Shown here: piece by piece, positions 8,940-17,400 of the stretch
Layout: the number at the start of each line of letters is the position of its first letter
How positions within the stretch are numbered: the stretch's first letter is position 1
Assembly (NCBI GenBank): GCA_004173235.1
Contig: SEAC01000020.1
Coordinates: 148,678 to 212,677 of the forward strand
DNA from: Chitinophagaceae bacterium
GTDB taxonomy: Bacteria; Bacteroidota; Bacteroidia; Chitinophagales; Chitinophagaceae
Direction: 5' to 3'
Length of the DNA stretch: 64,000 nt
Notes under the pieces: model-generated
What the model was told of the DNA's origin: nothing
Database searches by the model: none
Seen by the model: only the letters and a program-made list of their open reading frames with translations
Program-made: the position numbers and the translations under genes

Positions 8940-10109
8940 TTACGAGAACATTTCCCGCATCTTATCGAAGAACGACTTCGATCCTTTTTCCGGCTGCGGC
9001 TTGAAATTGGTGGAGTTTTGCAGTTTCTCGAGGGCCGCCTTTTCATCGGAGCTCACGTGCTGCGGTGTCCAGATGTTTACCTGCACCAACTGGTCGCCTT
9101 TCTCGTAGGAGTTGACCGCGGGGAAGCCCTTGCCTTTGAGGCGGAACACCTTTCCGCTTTGCGTGCCCGGCGGGATCTTGATCTTGGCGCGGCCATCGAT
9201 CGTAGGCACTTCCACCGAGGTGCCGAAAACGGCGTCGGGGAAAGAGAGGAATAGTTCGTAGGCCACGTTGAGGCCCTCGCGAACGAGATCCTTGTGCTGC
9301 TCTTCCTCGATGAGGATCACGAGGTCGCCGGAAGGGCCGCCGCGCTCGCCCGCATTGCCACGGCCGCTGATATTGAGCTGCATTCCTTCCTGCACACCGG
9401 CGGGGATGTCGATAGTAACGGTCTCTTCACCGTACATGCGGCCTTCGCCTTTGCAGTGCGTGCACTTCGACGTTACCACGGATCCTTCACCATTGCAGGT
9501 GGGGCAGGTGGTCACGGTCTGCATTTGTCCCAGGAAGGTGCTCGTTACTTTTCGCACCTGGCCAGAGCCGCCGCAAGTGCCGCAGGTTTGCACCGAGCCT
9601 TTGTCTTTTGCGCCCGACCCGCTGCACACGTTGCAGGGCACGTACTTCTTGACCTTGATATTTTTTGTTACGCCTTTGGCGATCTCTTCGAAGGTGAGTT
9701 TGAGCTTGATCCGCAGGTTGGAGCCGCGCGTGCCGCGTGTACGACGCTGTCCGCCACCCCGCTGACCACCCTGTCCGCCAAAGAAGGAGCCGAAAATGTC
9801 GTCGCCGAAAATGTCGCCGAACTGGCTGAAGATGTCCTCCATGTTGGGGCCACCGCCATAGCCACCGCGGCCACCGGCACCAGCTACGCCTGCATGCCCG
9901 AAGCGGTCGTATTGCTGGCGCTTGTCGGCATCGCTCAGCACCTCGTAGGCTTCCGCCGCCTCCTTAAATTTCTCCTCGGCAGCTTTGTCGCCCGGGTTGC
10001 GGTCGGGGTGAAACTGCATCGCCACCTTGCGGTACGATTTCTTGATCTCGTCCGCCGTGGCCCCTTTGGCCACACCCAGCACCTCGTAGTAATCTCTCTT
10101 ATTGGACAT
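8940..10109 (-). CDS. dnaJ: Molecular chaperone DnaJ (Hsp40)
   Basis: Co-chaperone that delivers unfolded proteins to DnaK and stimulates its ATPase. Seen: 389 residues, normal length; N-terminal J domain with HPDRNPGD; a glycine/phenylalanine-rich linker at about 75-125; four CxxCxGxG zinc motifs ([32 protein letters not shown]) at about 155-225; and C-terminal substrate-binding domains. It follows grpE in the same direction, a common chaperone pair, but a 97-base spacer with a word array separates them. dnaK is not in the window. Confidence 0.97.
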   Translation of the reverse strand: MSNKRDYYEVLGVAKGATADEIKKSYRKVAMQFHPDRNPGDKAAEEKFKEAAEAYEVLSDADKRQQYDRFGHAGVAGAGGRGGYGGGPNMEDIFSQFGDIFGDDIFGSFFGGQGGQRGGGQRRTRGTRGSNLRIKLKLTFEEIAKGVTKNIKVKKYVPCNVCSGSGAKDKGSVQTCGTCGGSGQVRKVTSTFLGQMQTVTTCPTCNGEGSVVTSKCTHCKGEGRMYGEETVTIDIPAGVQEGMQLNISGRGNAGERGGPSGDLVILIEEEQHKDLVREGLNVAYELFLSFPDAVFGTSVEVPTIDGRAKIKIPPGTQSGKVFRLKGKGFPAVNSYEKGDQLVQVNIWTPQHVSSDEKAALEKLQNSTNFKPQPEKGSKSFFDKMREMFS

Positions 10110-10126
10110 ATTCTGTTAGCTTGTTT

Positions 10127-10211
10127 TTGATGAGTAGTGAGTAATCAGTAATGAGTAAAGCGCTGTCGCTCAAGAGAATCAAAACTCATTATTCATTACT
10201 CATTACTCATT
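10127..10211. repeat. Intergenic word array, GAGTAAT/ATTACTC type
   Basis: Left arm 10127-10159 (TGAGTAATCAGTAATGAG) faces right arm 10184-10211 (ATTCATTACTCATTACTC), giving a long imperfect stem around a 24-base loop. It lies between grpE and dnaJ, which read in the same direction, so it could shape the dicistronic mRNA. The same word is used at 28612 and 44901. Confidence 0.85.
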
Positions 10212-10779
10212 TCCCGACCACCACTTTTGCAAAGCGGATGATCTTGTCGTTGAGCGTATACCCTTTCATCACTTCGTCAACCACCTTCCCTTTGTGCTCG
10301 TCGCCGGCAGGTATCTCGGTGATGGCCTCGTGGAGGTCGGGGTTGAATTCCTGGCCTTTCACTTCCATCGGTTTGAGGCCGCGCCCACCTAGGGTGTTGC
10401 GCAGCTTGGTGAAGACGAGGCGGATGCCTTCTTTGATCTGGGCCACGTCGTCGGTCTTTTCCAGCTGCTGTTCGGCACGCTCCGAGTCATCGAGAACGTC
10501 GAGGAGGGAAACGATGACGTCCTTGCCCGCGGTTTGAATGAGTTCGATGCGCTCTTTGGCCGTCCGGCGCTTGTAGTTGTCGAACTCGGCGGCAAGGCGC
10601 AGGTATTGGTCGCTCTTCGCGTCGAGCTGCGCCTTCAGGGCCTCCAGTTCACCTTCTTCGGCCACTGGTTCGTTGAGGTGCTGATCGCCCGGAGCGTTCT
10701 CGTCTGCGTTGATATTGACAGTTCCGGTGGGCTCTACCGGGTCATTTTGTCCGTTCAGGTTCTCGTTCATTTCGTTCAT
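10207..10779 (-). CDS. grpE: Nucleotide exchange factor GrpE
   Basis: Nucleotide exchange factor for DnaK. Seen: 190 residues; an acidic, poorly ordered N-terminus (first 50 residues rich in N, E, P); a long coiled-coil (about 55-105, EGELEALKAQLDAKSDQYLR); then the GrpE head with FTKLRNTLGGRGLKP and the closing ITEIPAGDEHKGKVVDEVMKG-like stretch. The start MNEMNENL is supported by a -7 box (TACCTTTG, minus strand) at 10799-10806. First gene of grpE-dnaJ. Confidence 0.95.
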   Translation of the reverse strand: MNEMNENLNGQNDPVEPTGTVNINADENAPGDQHLNEPVAEEGELEALKAQLDAKSDQYLRLAAEFDNYKRRTAKERIELIQTAGKDVIVSLLDVLDDSERAEQQLEKTDDVAQIKEGIRLVFTKLRNTLGGRGLKPMEVKGQEFNPDLHEAITEIPAGDEHKGKVVDEVMKGYTLNDKIIRFAKVVVGK

Positions 10780-10798
10780 AGTACAACAAAATTGGGGG

Positions 10799-10806
10799 CA
10801 AAGGTA
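10799..10806 (-). promoter_or_regulatory. -7 promoter box of grpE
   Basis: TACCTTTG on the minus strand matches the Bacteroidota TAnnTTTG consensus, 19 bases before the grpE ATG. No clear TTG is present at the -33 position. Confidence 0.6.
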
Positions 10807-10842
10807 AGGGACAAGAGTCGCGCCAGCGGGGTTTGCCGGACA

Positions 10843-11009
10843 GATTGTCGGGAGTCGTCGGCCGTCAGCCGTGAGCCGTCAGCCGTGAGCACTGGCGGAA
10901 TCGTAGACCGTGAATGCTGATACTCGCGGATGCGGAGATAGCACTGGACATATATAAAAACGCCGCGCACTGCGAGCTCACGGCTCACGGCTAACGCTTC
11001 ACGCTTTAC
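10843..11009. repeat. Intergenic word array, GTGAGCCGTCA/GCTCACGGCT type
   Basis: Left arm about 10843-10890 (repeats of GCCGTGAGCCGTCA) and right arm 10972-11009 (GCTCACGGCTCACGG) lie between divergent grpE and rlmI. Directly before the right arm is the core CGCCGCGCACTGCG (10961). The right arm ends 7 bases before the rlmI -7 box. The same word family recurs at 36505. Confidence 0.83.
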
Positions 11010-11016
11010 GATCCCG

Positions 11017-11024
11017 TACCTTTG
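11017..11024 (+). promoter_or_regulatory. -7 promoter box of rlmI; predicted near-leaderless start
   Basis: TACCTTTG matches TAnnTTTG. Only six bases separate it from the ATG, so the transcript probably begins at or just before the start codon. Confidence 0.6.
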
Positions 11025-11030
11025 CCCGCT

Positions 11031-12203
11031 ATGTCCCAAGTTCATCTTCGTCGCAAAATCGCGCCCCGCGTCTTCAACGGCCACCCCTGGATCTTCGCCA
11101 ACGAGGTGGAAAAAGTCGAAGGCTCGCCCGAGCCGGGGGCCGTGGTGGATGTTTTTTACGGCGATGGCAAATTTTGCGGTAAGGGCTATTTCAATGCCGC
11201 CTCCCAGATCATGGTGCGCCTCCTATCGCGCGACCCCAAAACCACCGTCGATGCGGCCTTTTTTAAAAAGAAGATCGAGCAGTGCTGGAAGTACCGACAG
11301 GCCATCGGCTACACGGAAAACTGCCGCCTGGTTTTCGGCGAGGCCGACGGGTTGCCCCAGTGCATCATCGACAAGTTCAACGACTACTTCGTCATCCAAA
11401 CCCTCGCCCTCGGCATCGACCGCTGGAAGCCCGAGCTGGTGCAGGCGCTCAACGTGGTGTTCAGCCCCAAAGGCGTCTTCGAGCGCAACGACGTGCCCGT
11501 GCGCGAGCTGGAAGGACTGCCGCAGCAAAAAGGATTTCTCAGCGCGCCATTCGACACGAATATCATCATTAAGGAAAACGGGCTCAGGTTTCACGTAGAC
11601 ATCGAGAACGGGCAAAAGACCGGCTACTTCCTCGATCAGCAGGACAACCGCCGCGCCATCCAGCATATCGTAAAAGGGCAGGACGTACTCGGTGCATTCA
11701 CGTACACCGGTACGTTCGAGATTCATGCGGCGCATTACGGGGCGAAGTCGGTGCTGGGCCTCGACATATCGCAGGGCGCGGTAGACCAAGCCAACCGCAA
11801 CGCGGCGCTCAACGGGTTGGAGCAGGTGGTGAAATTCGAGCAGGCCAATGCCTTCGACGTGCTTAAGGCCTGGGGCAAGGAAGACCGCCGCTGGGACGTT
11901 GTAATGCTCGACCCGCCGGCGTTTACAAAGAGCCGCGCCAACATACAAAAAGCAATCACCGGTTATAAAGAGATCAACCTGCGCGGCATGAAGCTGCTCA
12001 AGCCAGGTGGCTTCCTCGTTACTTCCAGCTGCACCAACCTCGTGCAGCCCGACCTCTTCCTCGAGATCATCCAGATGGCTGCGAAAGACGCACGCCGCAG
12101 CATCCGCCAGGTGACGTTTCAGAAGCAAAGCCAGGATCACCCGATCGTGTGGGGCATGGAGAATACGGAGTATCTGAAGTTCCTGATCGTGGAGGTGGGG
12201 TAA
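11031..12203 (+). CDS. rlmI: Class I SAM-dependent rRNA methyltransferase, RlmI family
   Basis: Probably makes 5-methylcytosine in 23S rRNA. Seen: 390 residues, normal length; N-terminal PUA-like domain (RRKIAPRVFNGHPWIF); central domain; and Rossmann methyltransferase domain with VLGAFTYTGTFEIHAA (SAM loop), the VVMLDPPAFTKS motif and a catalytic-cysteine region SSCTNLV. ATG 11031 is preferred to the TTG at 11022 because it follows the -7 box and matches relatives. Divergent from grpE. The exact target base (C1962 in E. coli) is by family analogy. Confidence 0.88.
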   Translation: MSQVHLRRKIAPRVFNGHPWIFANEVEKVEGSPEPGAVVDVFYGDGKFCGKGYFNAASQIMVRLLSRDPKTTVDAAFFKKKIEQCWKYRQAIGYTENCRLVFGEADGLPQCIIDKFNDYFVIQTLALGIDRWKPELVQALNVVFSPKGVFERNDVPVRELEGLPQQKGFLSAPFDTNIIIKENGLRFHVDIENGQKTGYFLDQQDNRRAIQHIVKGQDVLGAFTYTGTFEIHAAHYGAKSVLGLDISQGAVDQANRNAALNGLEQVVKFEQANAFDVLKAWGKEDRRWDVVMLDPPAFTKSRANIQKAITGYKEINLRGMKLLKPGGFLVTSSCTNLVQPDLFLEIIQMAAKDARRSIRQVTFQKQSQDHPIVWGMENTEYLKFLIVEVG

Positions 12204-12212
12204 AAGCCGTTT

Positions 12213-12308
12213 GTAGTTTGTGGTTTGTAGTTTATAGTTGGCTGACGCCCGTACCACTTTCGCCGCGCATCGCGGAACCACAAACCACAAACCACAAACC
12301 ACAAACCC
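12213..12308. repeat. Intergenic word array, GTTTGTAGTTTGTGG/CCACAAACCACAAAC type
   Basis: Left arm 12213-12240 and right arm 12276-12308 are reverse complements built of about 7-base words. The core CGCCGCGCATCGCGG (12261-12275) sits directly before the right arm. The array lies between convergent genes and runs into the terminator at 12303. Word relatives occur at 13317 and 29094. Confidence 0.85.
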
Positions 12309-12325
12309 GCCGGAGGCGGGTTTTT
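12303..12325 (+). terminator. Terminator of rlmI
   Basis: AAACCCGCC (12303-12311) pairs with GGCGGGTTT (12315-12323), loop GGA, followed by T. It forms the right edge of the word array. Confidence 0.8.
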
Positions 12326-12328
12326 AAA

Positions 12329-12667
12329 TTATTTCGAAACCTGGAACTTACCCGATTCGATCATCTTTCCGTTCTTGTCCCACAGCTGATAGATGTACAC
12401 ACCGCGCTGGAAATCGGTTAGGCTGATGGAAGTGCGCTGGGCAACGTTGGATGCCTCGTACACCTTACGCCCAAGGAAATTGAAGATCTGGATGGAGTAA
12501 CCGCGGTCGTAGCTGCGGCTGAAGTCGAAGGTGACCTGCGTGGTAGCCGGGTTGGGGAAGAAGCGCAGGACGCTCACCGGGTCGCCTGCAAACGAAGCGC
12601 GGTTTTGCGCGCTTGCTCCGGCAGCCAGGGAGAGGACCAGTAATGTGAAAAGTACAATTCGCTTCAA
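12329..12667 (-). CDS. Stand-alone T9SS type A sorting-domain protein
   Basis: 112 residues. Seen: signal peptide (MKRIVLF...ASAQ, about 20 residues) followed almost at once by a type A T9SS C-terminal domain of about 75-80 residues: FFPNPATTQVTFDF, YSIQIFNFLGRKVY, GVYIYQLWDKNGK, ESGKFQVSK. Known: this domain normally sits at the end of a large secreted cargo and directs it through the outer membrane. Here there are only about 15 residues between signal and domain, so no cargo is evident. It may be a small surface protein, a decoy or a relic. Confidence 0.85.
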   Translation of the reverse strand: MKRIVLFTLLVLSLAAGASAQNRASFAGDPVSVLRFFPNPATTQVTFDFSRSYDRGYSIQIFNFLGRKVYEASNVAQRTSISLTDFQRGVYIYQLWDKNGKMIESGKFQVSK

Positions 12668-12748
12668 CGCTTTTTCTCCTTTTTTAGTGTGACTAAATTA
12701 CCAACTAACTACTAAAAGACAAAACTTTTGCCGGTTTTTCGGAAAGAA

Positions 12749-13228
12749 TTACGAGGAAGGCACCGAAAGAGCGGCCAACGCGGTTTTTATGGCGGTGAAA
12801 TCCGGCTGTTCGCCCGCATTGTCGAGCACTTCTGCATACCGGATGATGCCCTCGCCATCCACCAGGAAGGCCGCACGCTTCGAAACTCCCTTCAATCCTA
12901 AGATGAATTCGCTGTAAAGTGCGTTGTACGCAGTGGAAACTTCTTTGTTAAAGTCGCTCAGGAGCGGGAAGTTCAGTCCCTGGTCTTCCTTGAAACGGGC
13001 AAGCGTGAATGGGAGATCCACGGAAATTCCCAGCGGCTGCGCACCCACTTTTTCGTAACGGCCCAGCTCGTCGCGCACGGAGCAGAGCTCGGCCGTGCAC
13101 ACCGATGTGAACGCTGCGGGGAAAAACAGCAGCAAAACCGGCTTGCCCCGGAAGTCCGAAAGGCTCCGCATCTGGCGCTCGGAATCGGGGAGGGTAAACC
13201 CGGGAGCAGTATCACCTATTTTCAGCAT
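12749..13228 (-). CDS. Peroxiredoxin, PrxQ/Bcp-like
   Basis: Reduces hydrogen peroxide and organic peroxides in the cytosol. Seen: 159 residues; thioredoxin-fold opening LKIGDTAPGFTLPDSE; and FFPAAFTSVCTAELCSVRDE, which has the peroxidatic cysteine and a second cysteine five residues later, the PrxQ/Bcp spacing (atypical two-cysteine mechanism). ATG at 13228 gives the usual length. An AhpE-type one-cysteine enzyme is the alternative. Upstream 128 bases hold only one arm of a word array. Confidence 0.88.
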   Translation of the reverse strand: MLKIGDTAPGFTLPDSERQMRSLSDFRGKPVLLLFFPAAFTSVCTAELCSVRDELGRYEKVGAQPLGISVDLPFTLARFKEDQGLNFPLLSDFNKEVSTAYNALYSEFILGLKGVSKRAAFLVDGEGIIRYAEVLDNAGEQPDFTAIKTALAALSVPSS

Positions 13229-13316
13229 GATTGGTTTTTTAAAGAGAACAATGGTTGCAGGATTAAATTCAGTAGATGTTCGATGCTAAGGGCATGTGTC
13301 CATCGGCTGCCCCGAC

Positions 13317-13351
13317 TATAAACGAAAAACTACAAACGACAAACCACCAAC
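13317..13351. repeat. Single-arm word array, ACAAACGACAAACCACC type
   Basis: A one-sided run of CAAAC/CCACCAAC words related to the right arms at 12276 and 29160. No matching left arm is visible between here and the peroxiredoxin gene. Confidence 0.6.
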
Positions 13352-13356
13352 GATTC

Positions 13357-14373
13357 CTAATATTTCGGACAGAAGATAACTCCCTTCATCTCTTCGCGGC
13401 GCTTGTTCTTGCCGATGTAAGTGATGCCCACTTCGAAGCCGCCACGTCCCTGCGATGAGGTCTTCAGCTTGGAGATGTTCACGTCATAGGAAAACGAGAA
13501 GGAAAAAGGATGGTAATCGAGCTTGATGACGGGCACCACCGCATCATTCCAGCGAATGAAGGCACCGCCGTGGAGGGTGTAGCGCGGGTTGTCGAGCTCG
13601 GGTCCGATCTTTAGGCCATACAACACGCCTATCATGCTTTCCTGGAATTGCGCCTGCTTCGAAAAGTCGCCCTGCAGGTTGAGGTAACTGGCTTCCGTAA
13701 CCGAAAAGCGCAGGCCGCCTGAGAACACCAGCTTAGGCTGGAGATCCGCCGATGCATCGTTGAAGAAAGAACGCTTGGGCCGGTTGAAGTGATGATAGGC
13801 TACTGCAACGAACAGGTTGTCTTCCGACTTCTGGCGCCACTGCGTGTTGAAAGAAACACCGGTGGCCATATCCACATACGTTGCCTTCGGGTTGAGCGAT
13901 GCTTCGCCATCGCCACCGCCGGTATTGTACCAATCGCTCGTTTGCACTTTGCTGCGGTCGATGCGGCTTTGCACGATGCCTCCCATGAACCCTACAGACA
14001 GGTAGCGGTTCACTTCGGTGCTCAAAGATTTATGGTAATTCACTGCCGGCATAATATGCGTCGTTTTCCACGACACGGTGCCCGCCTGGTCATACAACAC
14101 CTGTCCGCCGAGTGTGAGGAAGTCGTCGGCCTTGCCGATGGGCATTTTGTATTCGCCACTGAGCGATGTGGTGCGATAGGCGGTGGTAACGCTGTTCCAC
14201 TGGTCGCGGTAGAGCGCCTGCACGCGGATGTCGCCGGTGAAGATGCCAGCCAGCGCCGGGTTGCGCGTCAGGGGCGCCTGGAAAAACTGGGAGAAGTGGA
14301 GGTCTTGCGCCTGTGCGCCTCCACCTGCCAGGCATACGGCCAATGCCGCACACAATTTTCGGAAGGTGATCAT
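13357..14373 (-). CDS. PorP/SprF family type IX secretion membrane protein
   Basis: Outer-membrane barrel partner for T9SS-exported adhesins. Seen: 338 residues; signal peptide ending GGAQAQ; then the family opening DLHFSQFFQAPLTRNPA, followed by ALYRDQWNSV, typical of PorP/SprF; and C-terminal barrel strands. MITFRKL (14373) is chosen as start since the 12 residues upstream look unlike a signal peptide. It lies 39 bases after the giant PKD gene in the same direction. Known: SprF-like proteins are encoded next to, and needed for, surface display of type B cargo such as SprB. Confidence 0.92.
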   Translation of the reverse strand: MITFRKLCAALAVCLAGGGAQAQDLHFSQFFQAPLTRNPALAGIFTGDIRVQALYRDQWNSVTTAYRTTSLSGEYKMPIGKADDFLTLGGQVLYDQAGTVSWKTTHIMPAVNYHKSLSTEVNRYLSVGFMGGIVQSRIDRSKVQTSDWYNTGGGDGEASLNPKATYVDMATGVSFNTQWRQKSEDNLFVAVAYHHFNRPKRSFFNDASADLQPKLVFSGGLRFSVTEASYLNLQGDFSKQAQFQESMIGVLYGLKIGPELDNPRYTLHGGAFIRWNDAVVPVIKLDYHPFSFSFSYDVNISKLKTSSQGRGGFEVGITYIGKNKRREEMKGVIFCPKY

Positions 14374-14412
14374 CGTCGGTCGGTGTTTAGATTTTATGCG
14401 TGTTCCCATCGG

Positions 14413-17400
14413 TTAACGGATCAACGCCACATTTCCCTCCATCTTGAGTACTTCACTGTTCTCACAGAAGACCTCAAGCTGGTATATATACACATCGGGT
14501 GCTGCTTTTTGTCCCTTGTACGTTCCATCCCAGCCATACGAAGAGTTGTTGACGGGGAAGTCGCGCGACTCGAAAACGACCTCTCCCCAACGGTTGAAAA
14601 TGCGCAGCGACTTCAGCCGCGCGAGGCCTGCGCCTTCCACAAAGAAGCGGTCGTTATGTCCGTCGCCGTTTGGTGAAAACGTGTTGGGCACAAACACACG
14701 CGCGCCCTGGCAAAGCACCAGCACCTGCACGCGGGCCGTATTTCTACAACCGTTGCTGTCTGTTGCCGTCACCGTATACAACGTATTGAAACTGGGCGTA
14801 GCAACTGGCTGCGGGCAGTTTACGCAATTCAGGTTGTCGGAAGGCGCCCAGTTGTAGGTGGTAACGCCCGAAGAGTATTGCGCATTGAGCAAGGCGGGCA
14901 CCCCCACAAACTTGGTGATCTGCGTGGGCAGCGTCACCTGTGGCAGGCCGTGTACGGTCAGCTGCTGGTGCAGCGAGTCGCGGCAGCCGGTACTGTTCAC
15001 CGCTACGGCAAGCACATCGAACACGCCGGTTGTATCGTACACCTGGTCGGGCGGGTTTTGCTGCGTGGAGCTGTTGCCGTTGGGGAAGATCCAGGTCCAT
15101 GCCACCACCGATGTGTCGGGCACAAGTAGCTGACCCCGATAGGGCACGCGATCATTGCGGCATACAATGGAATCGGCATTGATGGCCACTTGCGGCGAGG
15201 CAACGATCTTCACCGGGCTCTTTACCATCGTGTCGGTGCAGCCGGCCTGCGTGTTAACCACGAGCGTTACGTCGTAGTTGCCTGGTGTAGTGTAGGTATG
15301 CACCGGGTTGGGCACCGATGCGGTACCGCCGTCTCCAAAGATCCACTGGTAGCTCGTGATCGGGTCGTTGGCGGTAGTGGAATCCGAGTTGGGGTGAATG
15401 GTGCCAGCGTCACAGAAGGTCATGCTGTCCAGCTCAAACCGCGCGTGTGTTCCCAGCAGGCTGATGGTGCGTGTGCCCACCAGCGCGATGGTGCACTGTC
15501 CCGAAAGTTCGCGCATGATGATCCGCGGCACGAAGTCGCCGAAGTCGGTATACAAATGCCGGATGGCATTGAGCGTAGTATCCACCACGTTGCCGTCGCC
15601 GAAGTCCCACACGAAGCGTGCGTTCATCGGTGCGAAGGCGCTGAAGTCCACGTTGAGCGGCGTGCATCCATTGAGCGGCGTATAGTCTAGCCGCGCGTCC
15701 GACTGGTCGTGCACCACCATGTTCTGCACCACCGAATCCTGGCAGCCGCCATAGCCCGTCACCACCAGCTTCACGGGATAGGTGCCCGGTTGTGTGTAGT
15801 AAGCGTAGGGATGCGTTTGCGTGGATGTGCCGAGGCCGGGACCGAAGCTCCAGTCGCTCAGGTAATAGAAGTCGGATGTGTTGCGGAATTGCGCCTGGAA
15901 GGGCGTGCAATACGTTACGAGGTTGTTGGCCGTGAACGATGCCGTAGGCCGCTTGATATGAATAAAGGTGTCGCGGTGCAGCGTATCGCGGCAGCCGAGG
16001 AAGTCTTCCACCATCAGCGTAATGGAATAGTAACCTGTGTCTGCATAATTATGGAACGCGTTATAGTCCGTTGAAGTGCCGCCATCGCCAAACTGCCACT
16101 CCTGTGTAAACGGAAAGTCGCTGCTGGTTAGGTTGGGGAAATACAAGTTGCTGCCGGGGCAGTATTCGCGAATGGCGGTGAAGTCGGCAACGATGGAGGA
16201 GGTGCGCACCAGCTGGCGACGGATGACACTGTCCCTGCAGCCCGCCGAATCAGTAACGACCAGCTTGATATCGAAGTCGCCGGTGCTGTCGAAGGTGTGG
16301 GTGAAGGGAGGAGCTGTGAACGTATGCTGCACGGTATCGCCAAAATCCCACCTCCACTGGCGGATGCCGTTCCGTCCGTCGGTGGTCGACGAATCGAGGA
16401 AGGTCACTTCCATACCGCGGCAGCCGCGTGCATTGAGCGCGCCGAATGCGGCGATCGGTCCGTTCACGCTTATCAGCGCGGTATCGGTGTGGGTGAAGCG
16501 GCATCCGAACGAATCGAACGCGGTAACCGTTACGTTGAAAGAGCCGGGCACAGTGTAAATATGGCGGGCACCAGCACCCGATGACGTATCGAGCGGTGAG
16601 CCATCGCCGTAGTTCCAGTGGAATTTGCGAAAGATGCCGAGATCGGGCCCCTGGGCCCGCACGACCGTATTGAAGGGGCGGCAGCCGACGCTGTCGGCCG
16701 CGCTGATGGAAGGCGTGCGGTCCGTTACAACGAGATCCTTTGCCAGTGTGTACGTGCAACCTCCGTTGGTAGTGGTGAGCTTCACGATGTACGTGCCAAA
16801 AGCAGGGAACGTATGCGCCGGCGGGTTTTGACCGGTGAACGTCGTTCCGTCTCCGAAATCCCAGGTCCAGCCGGTGGCGGAAATGGATTTGTCGATGAAG
16901 GTGTAACGCAACTGGTTGCTGCAGTCGGGGCGCCAGGTAAATTTCGATACCGAGGGCAGAATGGTAATGTAGCGCGGCTTGATGAGCTGCTCGCGGCAAC
17001 CGTTGTTGATGGCCGTGAGCTGGATGTTGAAGCGGCCTGTATCGGCAAAAACGTGTATCGGGTTGATCTCTGTCGATGTGGTTCCGTCACCGAATTCCCA
17101 TAGATAATCCGTTGCGTTGGTACTCTGGTTGGTGAAGGTCACGCCGGGGTCGGCGCAGGCAGTAGTGGGCGTGCCCACAAACTGCGGCACGGGCAGCGTT
17201 CCCACTTTTACTGCGCCCTGCAGTGTATCGGTAACGGTGCAGCCATCGCTCGTGCTGATGGTCAGCATGACGTCGTAGGTTCCCTGGTTGGGATAGATAT
17301 GGCCTGTCGAATCCTGGTTGGAAGGCGCGCTGCCATCTCCGAAGTTCCACGACCAGGAAGTAACGGTGCCGAAGGTCTGCACGTTGGCTTTCATACCAAC

